Below, one piece after another: positions 41,317 through 50,720 of a DNA stretch of 64,000 nucleotides (its first letter is position 1; each line of letters starts with the position of its first letter). The position numbers and the translations under genes are program-made. Source of the stretch: Veillonella sp. (lineage in GTDB: Bacteria; Bacillota; Negativicutes; Veillonellales; Veillonellaceae); contig NZ_JAGZMO010000002.1 in NCBI RefSeq assembly GCF_018364065.1, forward strand, positions 1 to 64,000, read 5' to 3'. Below the pieces are notes generated by a model. The model did not search any database and was not told the DNA's origin. It was given only the letters and a program-made list of their open reading frames with translations.

Positions 41317-43077
41317 TTAATACCAAGGTGTTAAATCGAAATCTTCACCAATGGTGATTTTCACATGGGCTTTACCTAAGTAAAGACCAAGCAAGGTCAA
41401 GCTCATAGTGCTGATTGGCATGCTGTCATACACTTCCGCCAATTTAGGAAGCAATGGAGAAATTTTTTCCAATACACCGTAAAATTCGTTTTTCTTGTAA
41501 CTGATTGGACGACTTTGTGCCAACTGTAACAAACGAGTCTGTACATCATGATCCTGAATGTTGGCGCTGCGGAAGTAGCGAGGCATCAAACCTTCGTCGG
41601 CAACGGCCAATTTTAAGCGGTTGGACATGAGGCTTTTCACAACGAAGCGGCCTTCCAACATTTGACCTTGTAACGCCCGTTCCAATTCTTCACGAGTGAA
41701 TCCGTCATAGTTAAATACATATGGATAGGAGTTGCAGAAAATTTCGCCCAGTGTCGTGCGTTCCGGTTCCAAAGCACAGCAACGCAAGTAATCCAGCTGG
41801 TTATACATGAACTCTTCGCGAGGCAATTCAGACAAGAACGGTTCGATGTATTTACCTACGTAATGTTTAAAATGTTCTAAGTTGTAATTATTGGAATTGC
41901 GGGAATATTGCAAGAGCAAGGCCAACGCCATAATTTGGAAATGGCCCAAGTGGAGATGAGGCAAAATGCGAAGCGCATCAAAGGCCAATAAGTATGGTGT
42001 GCTGGACTTAGGTTCCTGCACAACATCCATAAACGCCATAATGGCCGTTTCTTTCATCCAAGGCAATGGGGACGTAACGTACGCCTTCTGCATGCCGAAT
42101 AATGCTTCTTGCACCACAATATTTTCTAAAAGAGCACGCAGTTCATCACGAGCGGTAATGCCTAAACGAAGTAAGGCTTCCGCTGTGATTTGGCGAACCA
42201 ACTCTTTCGTTTCATCATTTAAAATACCGAAGGACGCAATGAAGTGTTTCGTACCGAAATCCACTAACTCGTCCATACCGCCGGACTGCGTTTTTTCAGT
42301 AGTTGCCACCGTCGCTGCTGCAGTCGTTCCGCTTACGGAACCTCCATTGATGGTGCTTTCACTTGTACCGGCCGTATCAGCCATAGCATGACTGATGCGC
42401 GGCATAATGATCGTTGCATCTGTAGCCGTTTCAGAATCCTGCACCTTCACAGGCTGAATTCGACGAGTCAATTCATTGTCAGATACAGTTTCATTCGTTG
42501 CAGTAGCGGATGTAAACGCCGCTACACCAATACCGGTACCTGCATTTGCTGTTGCAGTTGCACCTGCTGCCGCTGTATTGCCCGCACTTGCGTTTTTAGG
42601 CGCAGCACCTTTATCATGGCCCCAACCTTTTACCATCGGCTGTGTCATTTCTATACTTGCTGCTGATGAAGTGGCACTGCTGTTAACATTTGAAACATTC
42701 GAAGTTCCGGTTGAAGCTCGACCGGGTTGGAATCTTGTAACATCAGATGCTGTACTTACAGAATCTGTACTTGGGTAAGATGTTCTCGCGGACGCTGTGT
42801 CAACAGTTGCTGCAGCAGTACCTGCCGAAGTCGAATGACCGGCTCGCGCTCCGTGCTGCTCTTCTTCGTGCTTTTGTGCTTCTTCACGATAGAATTCAGC
42901 ACCATAATCTACGCGACGACGTCGATTATAATAATCTGAATCGGCCACCGCTGCCTCACGAGCGGCAGCTACCTTCTCACGCGCCTTTTCAGGACTCTCG
43001 CGGAACATAAAATAACAAATAATGAAAAATAGAACTATAACTCCTAATACTACTAAATATGGAATATAGGCAGACAT
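41317..43077 (-). CDS. Membrane-anchored protein of unknown function with low-complexity linker
   Basis: 586 residues, not recognised. One N-terminal membrane helix (YIPYLVVLGVIVLFFIICYFMF, residues ~4-25, given here in two parts: YIPYLVVLGVIVLF and FIICYFMF) is followed by a charged helix rich in Arg/Glu, then about 170 residues dominated by Ala, Thr and Ser, and a helical C-terminal domain from about residue 265 with many Leu/Arg helices (HFKHYVGKYIEPFLSELP, YLRCCALEPERTTL). ATG at 43077 has AGGAGG 7 nt upstream; an upstream in-frame extension does not. The topology suggests a cytoplasmic domain tethered by a flexible linker. Convergent with the hcp regulator. Confidence 0.8.
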   Translation of the reverse strand: MSAYIPYLVVLGVIVLFFIICYFMFRESPEKAREKVAAAREAAVADSDYYNRRRRVDYGAEFYREEAQKHEEEQHGARAGHSTSAGTAAATVDTASARTSYPSTDSVSTASDVTRFQPGRASTGTSNVSNVNSSATSSAASIEMTQPMVKGWGHDKGAAPKNASAGNTAAAGATATANAGTGIGVAAFTSATATNETVSDNELTRRIQPVKVQDSETATDATIIMPRISHAMADTAGTSESTINGGSVSGTTAAATVATTEKTQSGGMDELVDFGTKHFIASFGILNDETKELVRQITAEALLRLGITARDELRALLENIVVQEALFGMQKAYVTSPLPWMKETAIMAFMDVVQEPKSSTPYLLAFDALRILPHLHLGHFQIMALALLLQYSRNSNNYNLEHFKHYVGKYIEPFLSELPREEFMYNQLDYLRCCALEPERTTLGEIFCNSYPYVFNYDGFTREELERALQGQMLEGRFVVKSLMSNRLKLAVADEGLMPRYFRSANIQDHDVQTRLLQLAQSRPISYKKNEFYGVLEKISPLLPKLAEVYDSMPISTMSLTLLGLYLGKAHVKITIGEDFDLTPWY

Positions 43078-43526
43078 CAATTTTCCTCCTACTATACGAT
43101 TAATTACTCTCTTGTATGGTATCACATCTTGCAGGCTTAGCCAATGAAAAAAGCAAAGAAATGTGGTATGGTGCGGAATGAGGTTTCAATATATTTACAA
43201 CTCATCACATTCTTCACACTTTTTCTAATCACTTTGTCATTCTAATACAAGAAGTTGTTGATTTAATTTTATTTTCATTCTAAGATGAAAGTATAATTGT
43301 TCATATCAAGTAAAAGTAGTGTTCTTAACACCAATTGCATTTTTAGCTAAAATCTTATTTAATCGCTATAGGTATATCTAGGACTCTCTAGGGAATTTAT
43401 GAGTCCATTAAACAAAAATCAAGAAAAATCATCGGGATAACATTATATAATTCTGAAAGTGACCAGAAATACCTTGCAAAAAACTTTTACTAATACCGAG
43501 TAAAGGAAAGATTGGAGATATTTATT
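43078..43526. other. Intergenic region upstream of the GIY-YIG gene
   Basis: 449 nt of strongly AT-rich sequence. A possible plus-strand -10 (TATAAT near 43292) lies in GATGAAAGTATAATTG without a clear -35. No ORF, repeat or RNA gene is supported. Confidence 0.4.
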
Positions 43527-45041
43527 ATGGAAAATGTTCAGCGCCTAAACTTGTCAATGAAATGGTATTTTGAGCAGTGGTTTATTAATATTTTACTAAT
43601 AATCTTCTCTGTAATACCTTTTGCCAGTATATTAGTTATCCCTCTGCTATATGCTAAAAAGAAAACTATCAGTGAACAGCTCTATCCTTTAGTTGAATTG
43701 CAACAGGGTGGCGTCACTGCACAAAGCATGATTGCTGAAGCCCAAAATACAATCGAAAATATCAAAAGAAGCCATGAATATGAGTTATCACAATTAGAAT
43801 ATAAACTAGCTAATAGAAACTTCGAGTATCAAAACGTCATCAATCAAGCTCATGCTGATGCAAACTCACAGCTAGTTGGTTTAAACCAAGAAATTCAAGG
43901 GTTAATGAATCAACGAGCAAATATACTATACGAGATAAATAATCTCAATAACTCGTTAATTAAGTTAAACGATGAAGCTTTATATCAAAGCTTTGCCTTA
44001 TATGAACCCCAATATACATTCCAAAACGTAGAGGACTACAAAGTTCAATTAGATCTCATCAGAGAGCAACAGAAATCTTTAATTAAAACCAATAGAGCTG
44101 CTTTAGGGGCCACAGATTGGACTGTAAATAATAGTAAATCTGAAGGTCGAAAGATGGTAAATGATACTAAAAAATTACTTTTAAGAGCATTTAATAATGA
44201 GTGTGACTTCGCAATTAACAAAGTAAACTATAGAAATTTTGAAGCTTCTAAAAAAAGAATTGCGACAGCATATTCTACTATTTCAAAACTTGGCAGAGTC
44301 ATGTCAATCTCTATAACACCCGAATATTATGATTTAAAAATTCAAGAGTTACATTTGGCATTTGAATACGAGGAAATGAAACAACGCGAGAAAGAGCGCC
44401 TTCAAGAAATTCGTGCTGAACAACGTGAACAAGCTAAACTTCAAAGAGAGATTGCAGAAGAAAGAAAGAAACATAACAAAGAAAAAATTCACTATGCTAC
44501 CGCTATAGTGGCAACAAAAGAACAATTGGCAATGTGTACCGATGAACTTCAACGTTCTAACTTAGAAGAAAAGTTACAAGAATTACAATCTGAAATGGAA
44601 GAAATCGATAAGAGTATAATAGATCTCGATTATCGAGAAGCAAACGAACGAGCTGGATATGTTTATATCATCTCTAACATTGGAGCATTTGGGCCCGATG
44701 TCTATAAAATCGGCATGACAAGGAGACTCGAACCTATGGATCGAATTAATGAGCTTGGAGATGCTTCTGTGCCATTCAAATTTGACGTACACGCCTTAAT
44801 CTTTAGTAATGATGCTCCATCATTAGAAACAGCATTACACCAGGCTTTTGACAATGAAAAGATTAATATGGTAAACCCACGTAGAGAGTTCTTCCATGTT
44901 AAACTAGAAGAAATAATTAGAGTTGTAAAAGAAAACTTTGACGGAACTGTAGAGTTCACAAAAATCCCTGAAGCAACACAGTATCGCGAATCACTAAAAC
45001 TAAAAGAAATACATAATATCCCTCAACCAATAATGGGATAA
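43527..45041 (+). CDS. Membrane-anchored coiled-coil DUF4041 / T5orf172 GIY-YIG nuclease-like protein
   Basis: 504 residues. One or two membrane helices (about 18-43) are followed by coiled coil (65-150), a DUF4041-type segment (about 195-300, NNSKSEGRKMVNDTKKLLLR then EYYDLKIQELHLAFEYEEMK), more coiled coil (300-370) and a C-terminal T5orf172/Mug113 domain of the GIY-YIG superfamily: GYVYII at 377-382, YKIGMTRR at 393-400, R406 and the conserved E435. Such proteins occur on phages and in accessory islands; nuclease activity is inferred. The gene is clearly AT-rich compared with its neighbours and lies beside a tRNA cluster, which suggests acquisition. ATG at 43527 with GGAG upstream. Confidence 0.85.
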   Translation: MENVQRLNLSMKWYFEQWFINILLIIFSVIPFASILVIPLLYAKKKTISEQLYPLVELQQGGVTAQSMIAEAQNTIENIKRSHEYELSQLEYKLANRNFEYQNVINQAHADANSQLVGLNQEIQGLMNQRANILYEINNLNNSLIKLNDEALYQSFALYEPQYTFQNVEDYKVQLDLIREQQKSLIKTNRAALGATDWTVNNSKSEGRKMVNDTKKLLLRAFNNECDFAINKVNYRNFEASKKRIATAYSTISKLGRVMSISITPEYYDLKIQELHLAFEYEEMKQREKERLQEIRAEQREQAKLQREIAEERKKHNKEKIHYATAIVATKEQLAMCTDELQRSNLEEKLQELQSEMEEIDKSIIDLDYREANERAGYVYIISNIGAFGPDVYKIGMTRRLEPMDRINELGDASVPFKFDVHALIFSNDAPSLETALHQAFDNEKINMVNPRREFFHVKLEEIIRVVKENFDGTVEFTKIPEATQYRESLKLKEIHNIPQPIMG

Positions 45042-45105
45042 TAATATAAGTTAAAAATACTTTAATATAACAAAGTTGATTGCATACTATAATGTGTAAT
45101 TATAA

Positions 45106-45139
45106 AAAACCGCTTACTTACGTAAGCGGTTTTATTTTT
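45106..45139 (+). terminator. Terminator after the GIY-YIG gene
   Basis: AAAACCGCTTAC/GTAAGCGGTTTT with TTAC loop, followed by ATTTTTT. Confidence 0.85.
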
Positions 45140-45209
45140 TAATTTCTAAAGATAACTCTACTTATCCTAGTTCCCTAGCTTATCATTTGCAGCAAATATA
45201 ATTTGCTCA

Positions 45210-45250
45210 AAAAAAAAACGAACTTTTCAAATGAAAAGTTCGTTTTTATT
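45210..45250 (-). terminator. Terminator of the tRNA operon
   Basis: Minus-strand AAAACGAACTTTTC pairs with GAAAAGTTCGTTTT and is followed by a long T run, directly after tRNA-Val. Confidence 0.9.
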
Positions 45251-45256
45251 ATGGTC

Positions 45257-45332
<76 letters not shown>

Positions 45333-45336
45333 ATAT

Positions 45337-45411
45337 TGGTGACCCGTGGGGGAATCGAACCCCCGATACCGCCGTGAAAGGGCGGTGTCTTAACCGCTTG
45401 ACCAACGGGCC
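45337..45411 (-). tRNA. tRNA-Glu (TTC)
   Basis: 75 nt on the minus strand. Acceptor GGCCCGT/ACGGGTC, anticodon loop CTTTCAC (anticodon TTC), T-arm GGGGGTTCGATTCCCCC, encoded CCA. Confidence 0.95.
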
Positions 45412-45413
45412 AC

Positions 45414-45489
45414 TGGCTCCTCGAGTAGGACTCGAACCTACGACCGATCGGTTAACAGCCGATTGCTCTACCGACTGAGCTATCGAGGA
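45414..45489 (-). tRNA. tRNA-Asn (GTT)
   Basis: 76 nt on the minus strand. Acceptor TCCTCGA/TCGAGGA, anticodon loop CTGTTAA (anticodon GTT), T-arm GTAGGTTCGAGTCCTAC, discriminator G and encoded CCA. First tRNA of an Asn-Glu-Val operon. Confidence 0.95.
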
Positions 45490-45503
45490 ATGGTACAAGA
45501 GAT

Positions 45504-45532
45504 ATTTTATACTAAATCAGGTTTTAATGCAA
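45504..45532 (-). promoter_or_regulatory. Promoter of the tRNA operon
   Basis: Minus-strand TTGCAT (45527-45532), 17 nt, TAAAAT (45504-45509), just upstream of tRNA-Asn. Confidence 0.6.
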
Positions 45533-45803
45533 GCACTTTTTTTATTTATTTTTTACAATTTTTTCAAAATTCTGTATTAGCTTTTATACATACTTTACAC
45601 AAGCGATTCTCCTTAGATGTTACAGCAAGACTTGCTATTCCTACAGAGTCTCTTAAAATCTGATTTTCCACAGGGCCTCGTTATCAACAGCAGTTTATAC
45701 ATATATTTTGCATAGACTACTTTGAAAGACATCCCTTCCCTATGTCCTTTCAGTAGGTAATATTACATAAATCATAGAGTACTACATAAGGCTATAAAGA
45801 ACA
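45533..45803. other. Intergenic region between the tRNA promoter and the gdhA terminator
   Basis: AT-rich. Two 8-of-9 matches to a DnaA box (TTTTCCACA at 45664-45672 and TTATCAACA at 45681-45689) are present but too few to call an origin. No ORF or RNA gene supported. Confidence 0.4.
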
Positions 45804-45837
45804 TAAAAAAACGACCGGGCATACACCCGGTCGTTTC
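45804..45837 (-). terminator. Terminator after gdhA
   Basis: Minus-strand AACGACCGGGTGTATGCCCGGTCGTT stem-loop (described by its arms ACGACCGGG and CCCGGTCGT) followed by T7. Confidence 0.85.
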
Positions 45838-45977
45838 AACGCTCCGCATCCTTCTAAATTCCATATCATTTATTACAGTTATATGCATTATTTAATATAA
45901 GCTATTCTGTGTTTCTCTTAGACAGTCATACATTGCGTTATATATGATGTACGTTACGTACATGCAAGGCAAATTTA

Positions 45978-47234
45978 TTAGCCGTTAAAGCCGCGAAGCT
46001 GGCTAGCTGCCACTAAGCGTTTTAAAGCTACCATGTAAGCTGCTAAACGAGGATATACTTTGTATTCCTGTTGCATTGCCCACACTTCTTCAAAGCTCAT
46101 CTTCATGTTCTTTTCAAGACGTTCGTTAACTTCGTCTTCAGACCAGTATAAGCCTTCTTTATTCTGTACCCATTCATAGTAGGATGTTACAACACCGCCG
46201 CCATTAGTAAGTACGTCAGGTAAAATATCTACGCCTTTTTCGAAGAAGTATAAGTCAGCTTCGTTAGTTGTAGGGCCGTTAGCACCTTCCAATAACAATT
46301 TAGCGCGAACTTCTTTCATGTTGGAACCGTTAATTTGGTTTTCCAAAGCTGCTAAATATAATACGTCTACGTCGAGTAGTAACAATTCGCGATTGTCGAT
46401 GCGAGTCATGCCTTCTTCTTCATAGCCTTCCAAAGAACGACCATGAGCGTTAGCATATTTGTAAGCGCTTTCTACATCGATACCTTTTTCATTGTAAATG
46501 GAACCATGAACGTCGCCGATAGCTACGATCTTAGCGCCTTCACGATGCATCAATAAAGCACCAACGCTACCTACGTTACCGAAACCTTGAACAGCGATAG
46601 TTACATCGGAGATTTTCTTACCTTTTTTCTCTAAGTAGCTCTTCAATGTAAACATACAGCCGCGGCCGGTTGCTTCGTTACGGCCTAAGGAACCGCCTAC
46701 TTCTAATGGTTTACCGGTAACAACACCTGGGGACCATACGCCTTTTAATGTGGAGTATTCGTCCACGATCCAAGCCATGATCTGAGGGTTAGTATTTACG
46801 TCCGGAGCCGGAACGTCAGTATCTACGCCGATAATTGGAGCAATTTTACGAACGAAACCGCGAGTCAAGCGTTCCAATTCGCGTTTGCTTAATTTCTTAG
46901 GATCAACTTTAATGCCGCCTTTACCGCCGCCATAAGGAAGGTGTGCGATAGAGTTCTTAATTGTCATCCAAGCTGCCAATGCACGAACTTCGTTTTCGTC
47001 AGCTTCAGGATGGAAACGGAGGCCGCCTTTAGCAGCGCCCATAATCGTACTATGTTGAGTGCGATAACCACTAAATACTTCCACATGCCCATCGTCCATA
47101 TGAACCGGAATAGCTACTGTCATTTCGCGTTCAGGATGACGAATTACTTCGTAATCATTACGACTTAAACCTAACTTCTGAGCCGCTTCATCCAATGTGT
47201 TAAGCATGTTTTCATAAGGATTGTACTTTGCCAT
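45978..47234 (-). CDS. gdhA: NAD(P)-dependent glutamate dehydrogenase
   Basis: Interconverts glutamate with 2-oxoglutarate and ammonia. 418 residues, the length of the hexameric class I enzymes. The signature LPYGGGKGGIKVDP contains the catalytic lysine; MGAAKGGLRFHP and the Rossmann VAVQGFGNVGSVGALL-type segment (IAVQGFGNVGS) follow. GDVHGSIYN, with Asp/His after the second strand, does not settle NAD or NADP preference. ATG at 47234 with GGAG upstream. Monocistronic, with its own terminator. Confidence 0.95.
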   Translation of the reverse strand: MAKYNPYENMLNTLDEAAQKLGLSRNDYEVIRHPEREMTVAIPVHMDDGHVEVFSGYRTQHSTIMGAAKGGLRFHPEADENEVRALAAWMTIKNSIAHLPYGGGKGGIKVDPKKLSKRELERLTRGFVRKIAPIIGVDTDVPAPDVNTNPQIMAWIVDEYSTLKGVWSPGVVTGKPLEVGGSLGRNEATGRGCMFTLKSYLEKKGKKISDVTIAVQGFGNVGSVGALLMHREGAKIVAIGDVHGSIYNEKGIDVESAYKYANAHGRSLEGYEEEGMTRIDNRELLLLDVDVLYLAALENQINGSNMKEVRAKLLLEGANGPTTNEADLYFFEKGVDILPDVLTNGGGVVTSYYEWVQNKEGLYWSEDEVNERLEKNMKMSFEEVWAMQQEYKVYPRLAAYMVALKRLVAASQLRGFNG

Positions 47235-47480
47235 AACTTATCTCCTCACATATCAACAAATAACATATTACCCAATTCCTTTAGTGGTTGTTACAGAGTT
47301 GTTGGCCTTAATAAAGGCGATGTTTGATTTCTCTACGGCGCACTAACGGCATTAGTAAATAAAAGACTTAATTAATCTTTAATTCAACTATATCACAAGC
47401 CCTGGCGAATTCCTATGATTGTTTTATTTATAACATAATACTTAGAACTTAAAGTCATGATTTATAAAGTGCTTAAATTA
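47235..47480. other. gdhA upstream region
   Basis: Contains a minus-strand TGATATAGT extended -10 near 47386-47394 as a gdhA promoter candidate, giving a leader of about 150 nt. Nothing else is supported. Confidence 0.4.
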
Positions 47481-47520
47481 AAAGAATCCAGGACATTATG
47501 AGTCCTGGATTCTAATTTTT
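47481..47520 (-). terminator. Terminator after exonuclease III
   Basis: AGAATCCAGGAC/GTCCTGGATTCT stem, 7-nt loop; T-rich on both flanks. It is about 130 nt after the exonuclease stop; positions 47521-47646 in between show nothing else. Confidence 0.75.
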
Positions 47521-47646
47521 TACATCATATATGACTATTCAATATAAGATTTTTTAGTTAAATTGCACAATCTATAGAATACTTTTAGTTTTAGTACCCT
47601 AAGGGCGTGCTCCGTCCCATATAAATACGCATTTTTTCTACGTATT

Positions 47647-48402
47647 TTAAAGTGAAATTTCCAATTCTACAGGGCAGTGATCGCTCCCCATAATTTGTGG
47701 GTGAATCTTCGCATCAACGATTTTATCATCCAACGATTTGGAAGTAATGAAGTAGTCAATTCTCCATCCTACGTTCCGGTCGCGCGCTTTGCCCATGTAT
47801 GACCACCAGCTGTAAGCGTCGGTTGTATCCGGATATAGCTTTCTGAAAGTATCGGTGAAGCCGGCAGCTAACAATTCTGTCATTTTAGCACGTTCTTCAT
47901 CAGTAAAACCTGCATTTTTGCGGTTTGTTTTAGGATTTTTCAAGTCGATTTCTTCGTGTGCCACATTTAAGTCGCCACAGAGGATAACCGGTTTCTTTGC
48001 ATCCAGTTCCAATAAGAACTCTCTGAATGCGTCTTCCCAGGTCATACGGTATTCGAGGCGTGCCAATTCGCGCTGGCTGTTCGGTGTATAGCATGTAACG
48101 AGATAGAAGTTTTCGAACTCTGCCGTAATAACGCGACCTTCCTGATCGTGCTCTTCAATACCGATGCCATAAGTAACAGACAATGGTTTTACGCGAGTGA
48201 AAATAGCCGTACCGCTGTATCCTTTCTTCACCGCACTGTTCCAATACTGTTCGTAGCCCGGTAATTCCAGCTGAATTTGTTCCGGTTGCAACTTCGTTTC
48301 CTGCAAGCAGAACATATCCGCATCCAGCGCTTCAAAGCTATCCATAAATCCCTTCGTTACAGCGGCTCGCAAGCCGTTTACATTCCAAGATATTAACTTC
48401 AT
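47647..48402 (-). CDS. xth: Exodeoxyribonuclease III / AP endonuclease
   Basis: Base-excision repair nuclease of the EEP fold, 251 residues. Motifs: MKLISWNVNGLRA, LQETKLQ (catalytic Glu), TCYTPNS, GDLNVAHEEIDL, and the C-terminal GWRIDYFITSK and GSDHCPVELE with the catalytic Asp-His. Closer to the ExoA/XthA branch. Translation starts at the ATG at 48402. Separated by about 30 nt from the upstream small membrane-protein gene. Confidence 0.95.
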   Translation of the reverse strand: MKLISWNVNGLRAAVTKGFMDSFEALDADMFCLQETKLQPEQIQLELPGYEQYWNSAVKKGYSGTAIFTRVKPLSVTYGIGIEEHDQEGRVITAEFENFYLVTCYTPNSQRELARLEYRMTWEDAFREFLLELDAKKPVILCGDLNVAHEEIDLKNPKTNRKNAGFTDEERAKMTELLAAGFTDTFRKLYPDTTDAYSWWSYMGKARDRNVGWRIDYFITSKSLDDKIVDAKIHPQIMGSDHCPVELEISL

Positions 48403-48433
48403 GTATACTCCTTTTTCTCTATCTATAATTCAT

Positions 48434-48766
48434 TTATTGTCCGTTGTTGGACTTTTTCGCGCCCTCCGCATCAGCAGTCACCGTTTCAGTTCCTGCCGGT
48501 GCAGCCGTTGCACCTTCAGTGGCAGTTCCGTGAGCTGCCGCTTCAGCTGCGGCCTGTTGCGCTTCTTTCTGAAGTGCTTCCTCTTCTTTACGTTTTATAT
48601 ACGCATCAATTTTAGCTTTCCGTTGCTTCTTCGTAAGTTCCATAAACGCTGCAAACACCAAAAGCAACGCGGCAATAATATTGACCGTTGTAAAACCATG
48701 GCTATATATATGATAAATAATATATGCCAAGGCGATTATTGTAAGTACTCTTTGAATGCCTTGCAT
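48434..48766 (-). CDS. Small membrane protein of unknown function
   Basis: 110 residues. Two hydrophobic helices (VLTIIALAYIIYHIY and VNIIAALLLVFAAFMEL) are followed by a Lys/Glu helix (KKQRKAKIDAYIKRKEEEAL) and an Ala/Thr/Gly-rich tail. ATG at 48766 (MQGIQRV) has GGAGG 8 nt upstream; an earlier in-frame start does not. Not assigned to a family. Sits between the DUF421 gene and exonuclease III on the same strand. Confidence 0.7.
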   Translation of the reverse strand: MQGIQRVLTIIALAYIIYHIYSHGFTTVNIIAALLLVFAAFMELTKKQRKAKIDAYIKRKEEEALQKEAQQAAAEAAAHGTATEGATAAPAGTETVTADAEGAKKSNNGQ

Positions 48767-48828
48767 TCTAACAACCTCCAAGCGATTCTAAATTCTCAAG
48801 CAGCTATGTGTATAAAATGGTATCTCTA

Positions 48829-49479
48829 TTACTTACCTGTATCTGACGCATACGGCGTAACAATCAGCTCGCCACGCACCAGCTCCGCCAAGTAAATCTG
48901 AGAAATAGTGTACCCTTGCGCCGCCACGGTTTCTTCAAGCCATGTCAAATCCTTATCCACTAAGGACAGCACATTTTCATCGGCCAAACCGTCAGCAATA
49001 AGAGGATAATGTACGGTATCTTCACCATATTTTACAACAGTAAGCTGACCGTTCTGTTCTAACACAGCCCGTTTCACTTCACCTACACGCGTTACGCCTG
49101 CAGCGCGAAGTTTCAAATGAAGATTGCCTGCATTAATACCATGTTTCATACATTCTTCTACCTGTATGACACCATAGTCAACAACTATAACCGGATCGCC
49201 GTCTACAATCTTTTTCACTACACGGCTGTAGGCCGTTAAAAAGCGCAAGCCCATAACTACGATAGTCCAGCCGATTAGAACGAGTAAAAATTGTAAAACG
49301 CCGATGGCTTCCGTATAAATAACGCCGCCGATGATACCGCCAAGTACATAGTTCTGCACCTGATCCACCGCCGAATTCGGCGCCAAATTACCCTTACCCA
49401 TGAGATTAATCTGAAGCACCAGGCACAGAATCCCCAGGATAAGTTTAATCATGATTAGTGTGTAACCCGTTATCATCAT
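48829..49479 (-). CDS. DUF421 (YetF-type) membrane protein
   Basis: 216 residues. Three N-terminal membrane helices (LIMIKLILGILCLVLQI, YVLGGIIGGVIYTE, FLLVLIGWTIVVMGLRF) lead into the cytoplasmic DUF421 domain: VDGDPVIVVDYGVIQVEECMK and NLHLKLRAAGVTRVGEVKRAVLEQNGQLTVVK. In Bacillus, YetF-like proteins affect spore-germination and stress physiology; the activity is unknown. Lies 3 nt after the DUF3290 gene, its usual partner. Confidence 0.88.
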   Translation of the reverse strand: MMITGYTLIMIKLILGILCLVLQINLMGKGNLAPNSAVDQVQNYVLGGIIGGVIYTEAIGVLQFLLVLIGWTIVVMGLRFLTAYSRVVKKIVDGDPVIVVDYGVIQVEECMKHGINAGNLHLKLRAAGVTRVGEVKRAVLEQNGQLTVVKYGEDTVHYPLIADGLADENVLSLVDKDLTWLEETVAAQGYTISQIYLAELVRGELIVTPYASDTGK

Positions 49480-49482
49480 GTC

Positions 49483-49938
49483 TTACTCCTTCGAAACATC
49501 AATTACATTGATTTTATTATTTACCATATGCACCTGGATCAGGGTATAGGCTTCAAAGTTTTTCGTAAAACGGACCTGATAAAAACGGTCCCTCACACTG
49601 ATGATAATGCTGTCACTGAGCTGTAGGGCATTAACCCGCAAATCCTCTTTCGGCACAGCCAGTCGCTCCGACACACTCGTGAGAAAAGCGGCCATTCGGC
49701 CAAGGCCTTCCGAGCTTTTTAGCGAAGAGTTGTATTCGTTCCAACGAAGACCGAGGAAAAACAGAATGACTAAGGCTAATAATATAGTTAAGTCTCTGTA
49801 TTTACTGTTCAGTCGATGGCGGATAAATTGAACGCTCGCCCCCAGAAGCGCCAGAAGCAAGAGAAAGGAAATACCGTATTGCACAACGGCATTTAATTGG
49901 CCCTGCTGCGCAATATATCCGTAGGTATAAAAGTCCAA
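49483..49938 (-). CDS. DUF3290 membrane protein
   Basis: 151 residues. Two membrane helices (AVVQYGISFLLLLALLGASVQF and LTILLALVILFFLGL) flank a short basic loop, and the C-terminal half (LAVPKEDLRVNALQLSDSIIISVRDRFYQVRF) is a soluble domain. DUF3290 proteins are typically encoded next to DUF421 proteins, as here. Function unknown. Confidence 0.82.
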   Translation of the reverse strand: MDFYTYGYIAQQGQLNAVVQYGISFLLLLALLGASVQFIRHRLNSKYRDLTILLALVILFFLGLRWNEYNSSLKSSEGLGRMAAFLTSVSERLAVPKEDLRVNALQLSDSIIISVRDRFYQVRFTKNFEAYTLIQVHMVNNKINVIDVSKE

Positions 49939-49950
49939 ACTGTATCACTC

Positions 49951-50520
49951 CTACATTAATGATTCATCATATACTGCGCGCGGACCGCCAATATATTTAG
50001 GACGGATACGGGCCGCTGTTAAATGCGCTTCCCCAATTGATTTAATGCTCAAGCGAACCGGTACTACTACAGGTTTTAAATGCATACCGATGAAAGTGTC
50101 ACCAATATCAAGGCCTGCTTCCGCTTCCACTTTTTCAACCGCTACCGGTTCCTTAAAAGATGCATAGGCCGCCATAGATGCGGCACCGCCTGCATGCAAT
50201 TGAGGAATTACGTTGCCGATAGGCCAGTTATGTGCTTTAGCTACCGCTTTTTCCACGATAACCGCACGGTTTAAATGTTCGCAGCATTGTACGCCCAGGT
50301 TAATACCTGCCGGTACCAATACTTCCTGTAAAGCGGCTACAATGGTCGTGCCCATTTCTTCCGCAGAATCTGTACCAATCTTTGATCCTCTAATTTCACT
50401 CGTGGAGCAGCCTACTACCAGTAAGTCGCCTCGTTCCAATTTTGCCACTTGGAGCAATTCCGTTACCGCCGTGTGTACGGCCTGTTTCAAATCAGTTTGA
50501 CTAATAACATGCGTTGTCAT
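49951..50520 (-). CDS. DUF436 (YwlG/TIGR01440) family protein
   Basis: 189 residues, close to full family length. LLVVGCSTSEIRGSKIGTDSAEEMG, LGVQCCEHLNRAVIVEK and the C-terminal RLSIKSIGEAHLTAARIRPKYIGGPRA are characteristic. Cytoplasmic, no known activity. ATG at 50520 with GGGAGG upstream. It may be co-transcribed with the DUF3290-DUF421 pair 12 nt downstream. A hairpin CTGCATACC/GGTATGCAG (about 50566-50590) lies upstream without a T-run. Confidence 0.85.
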   Translation of the reverse strand: MTTHVISQTDLKQAVHTAVTELLQVAKLERGDLLVVGCSTSEIRGSKIGTDSAEEMGTTIVAALQEVLVPAGINLGVQCCEHLNRAVIVEKAVAKAHNWPIGNVIPQLHAGGAASMAAYASFKEPVAVEKVEAEAGLDIGDTFIGMHLKPVVVPVRLSIKSIGEAHLTAARIRPKYIGGPRAVYDESLM

Positions 50521-50720
50521 ACTAAAGCCTCCCTTAATAACTAGAGATTTTCTATCTTAATCAACGCACTGCATACCCGTTAAGGTATGCAGCCGCAGAG
50601 ATTAAACCTATATCATTATATAACACTTAAGAATTCCATATGAACCACTGAAACTTCAGTCTAAAGCAAGTTCAACACGAACAAAGAAATCATAGTGGGC
50701 TACAATGAAGCTCACCACAA

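Noticed and set aside
45664..45689. DnaA boxes marking an origin
   Set aside because: Only two imperfect boxes, no dnaA/dnaN/rnpA/rpmH context.
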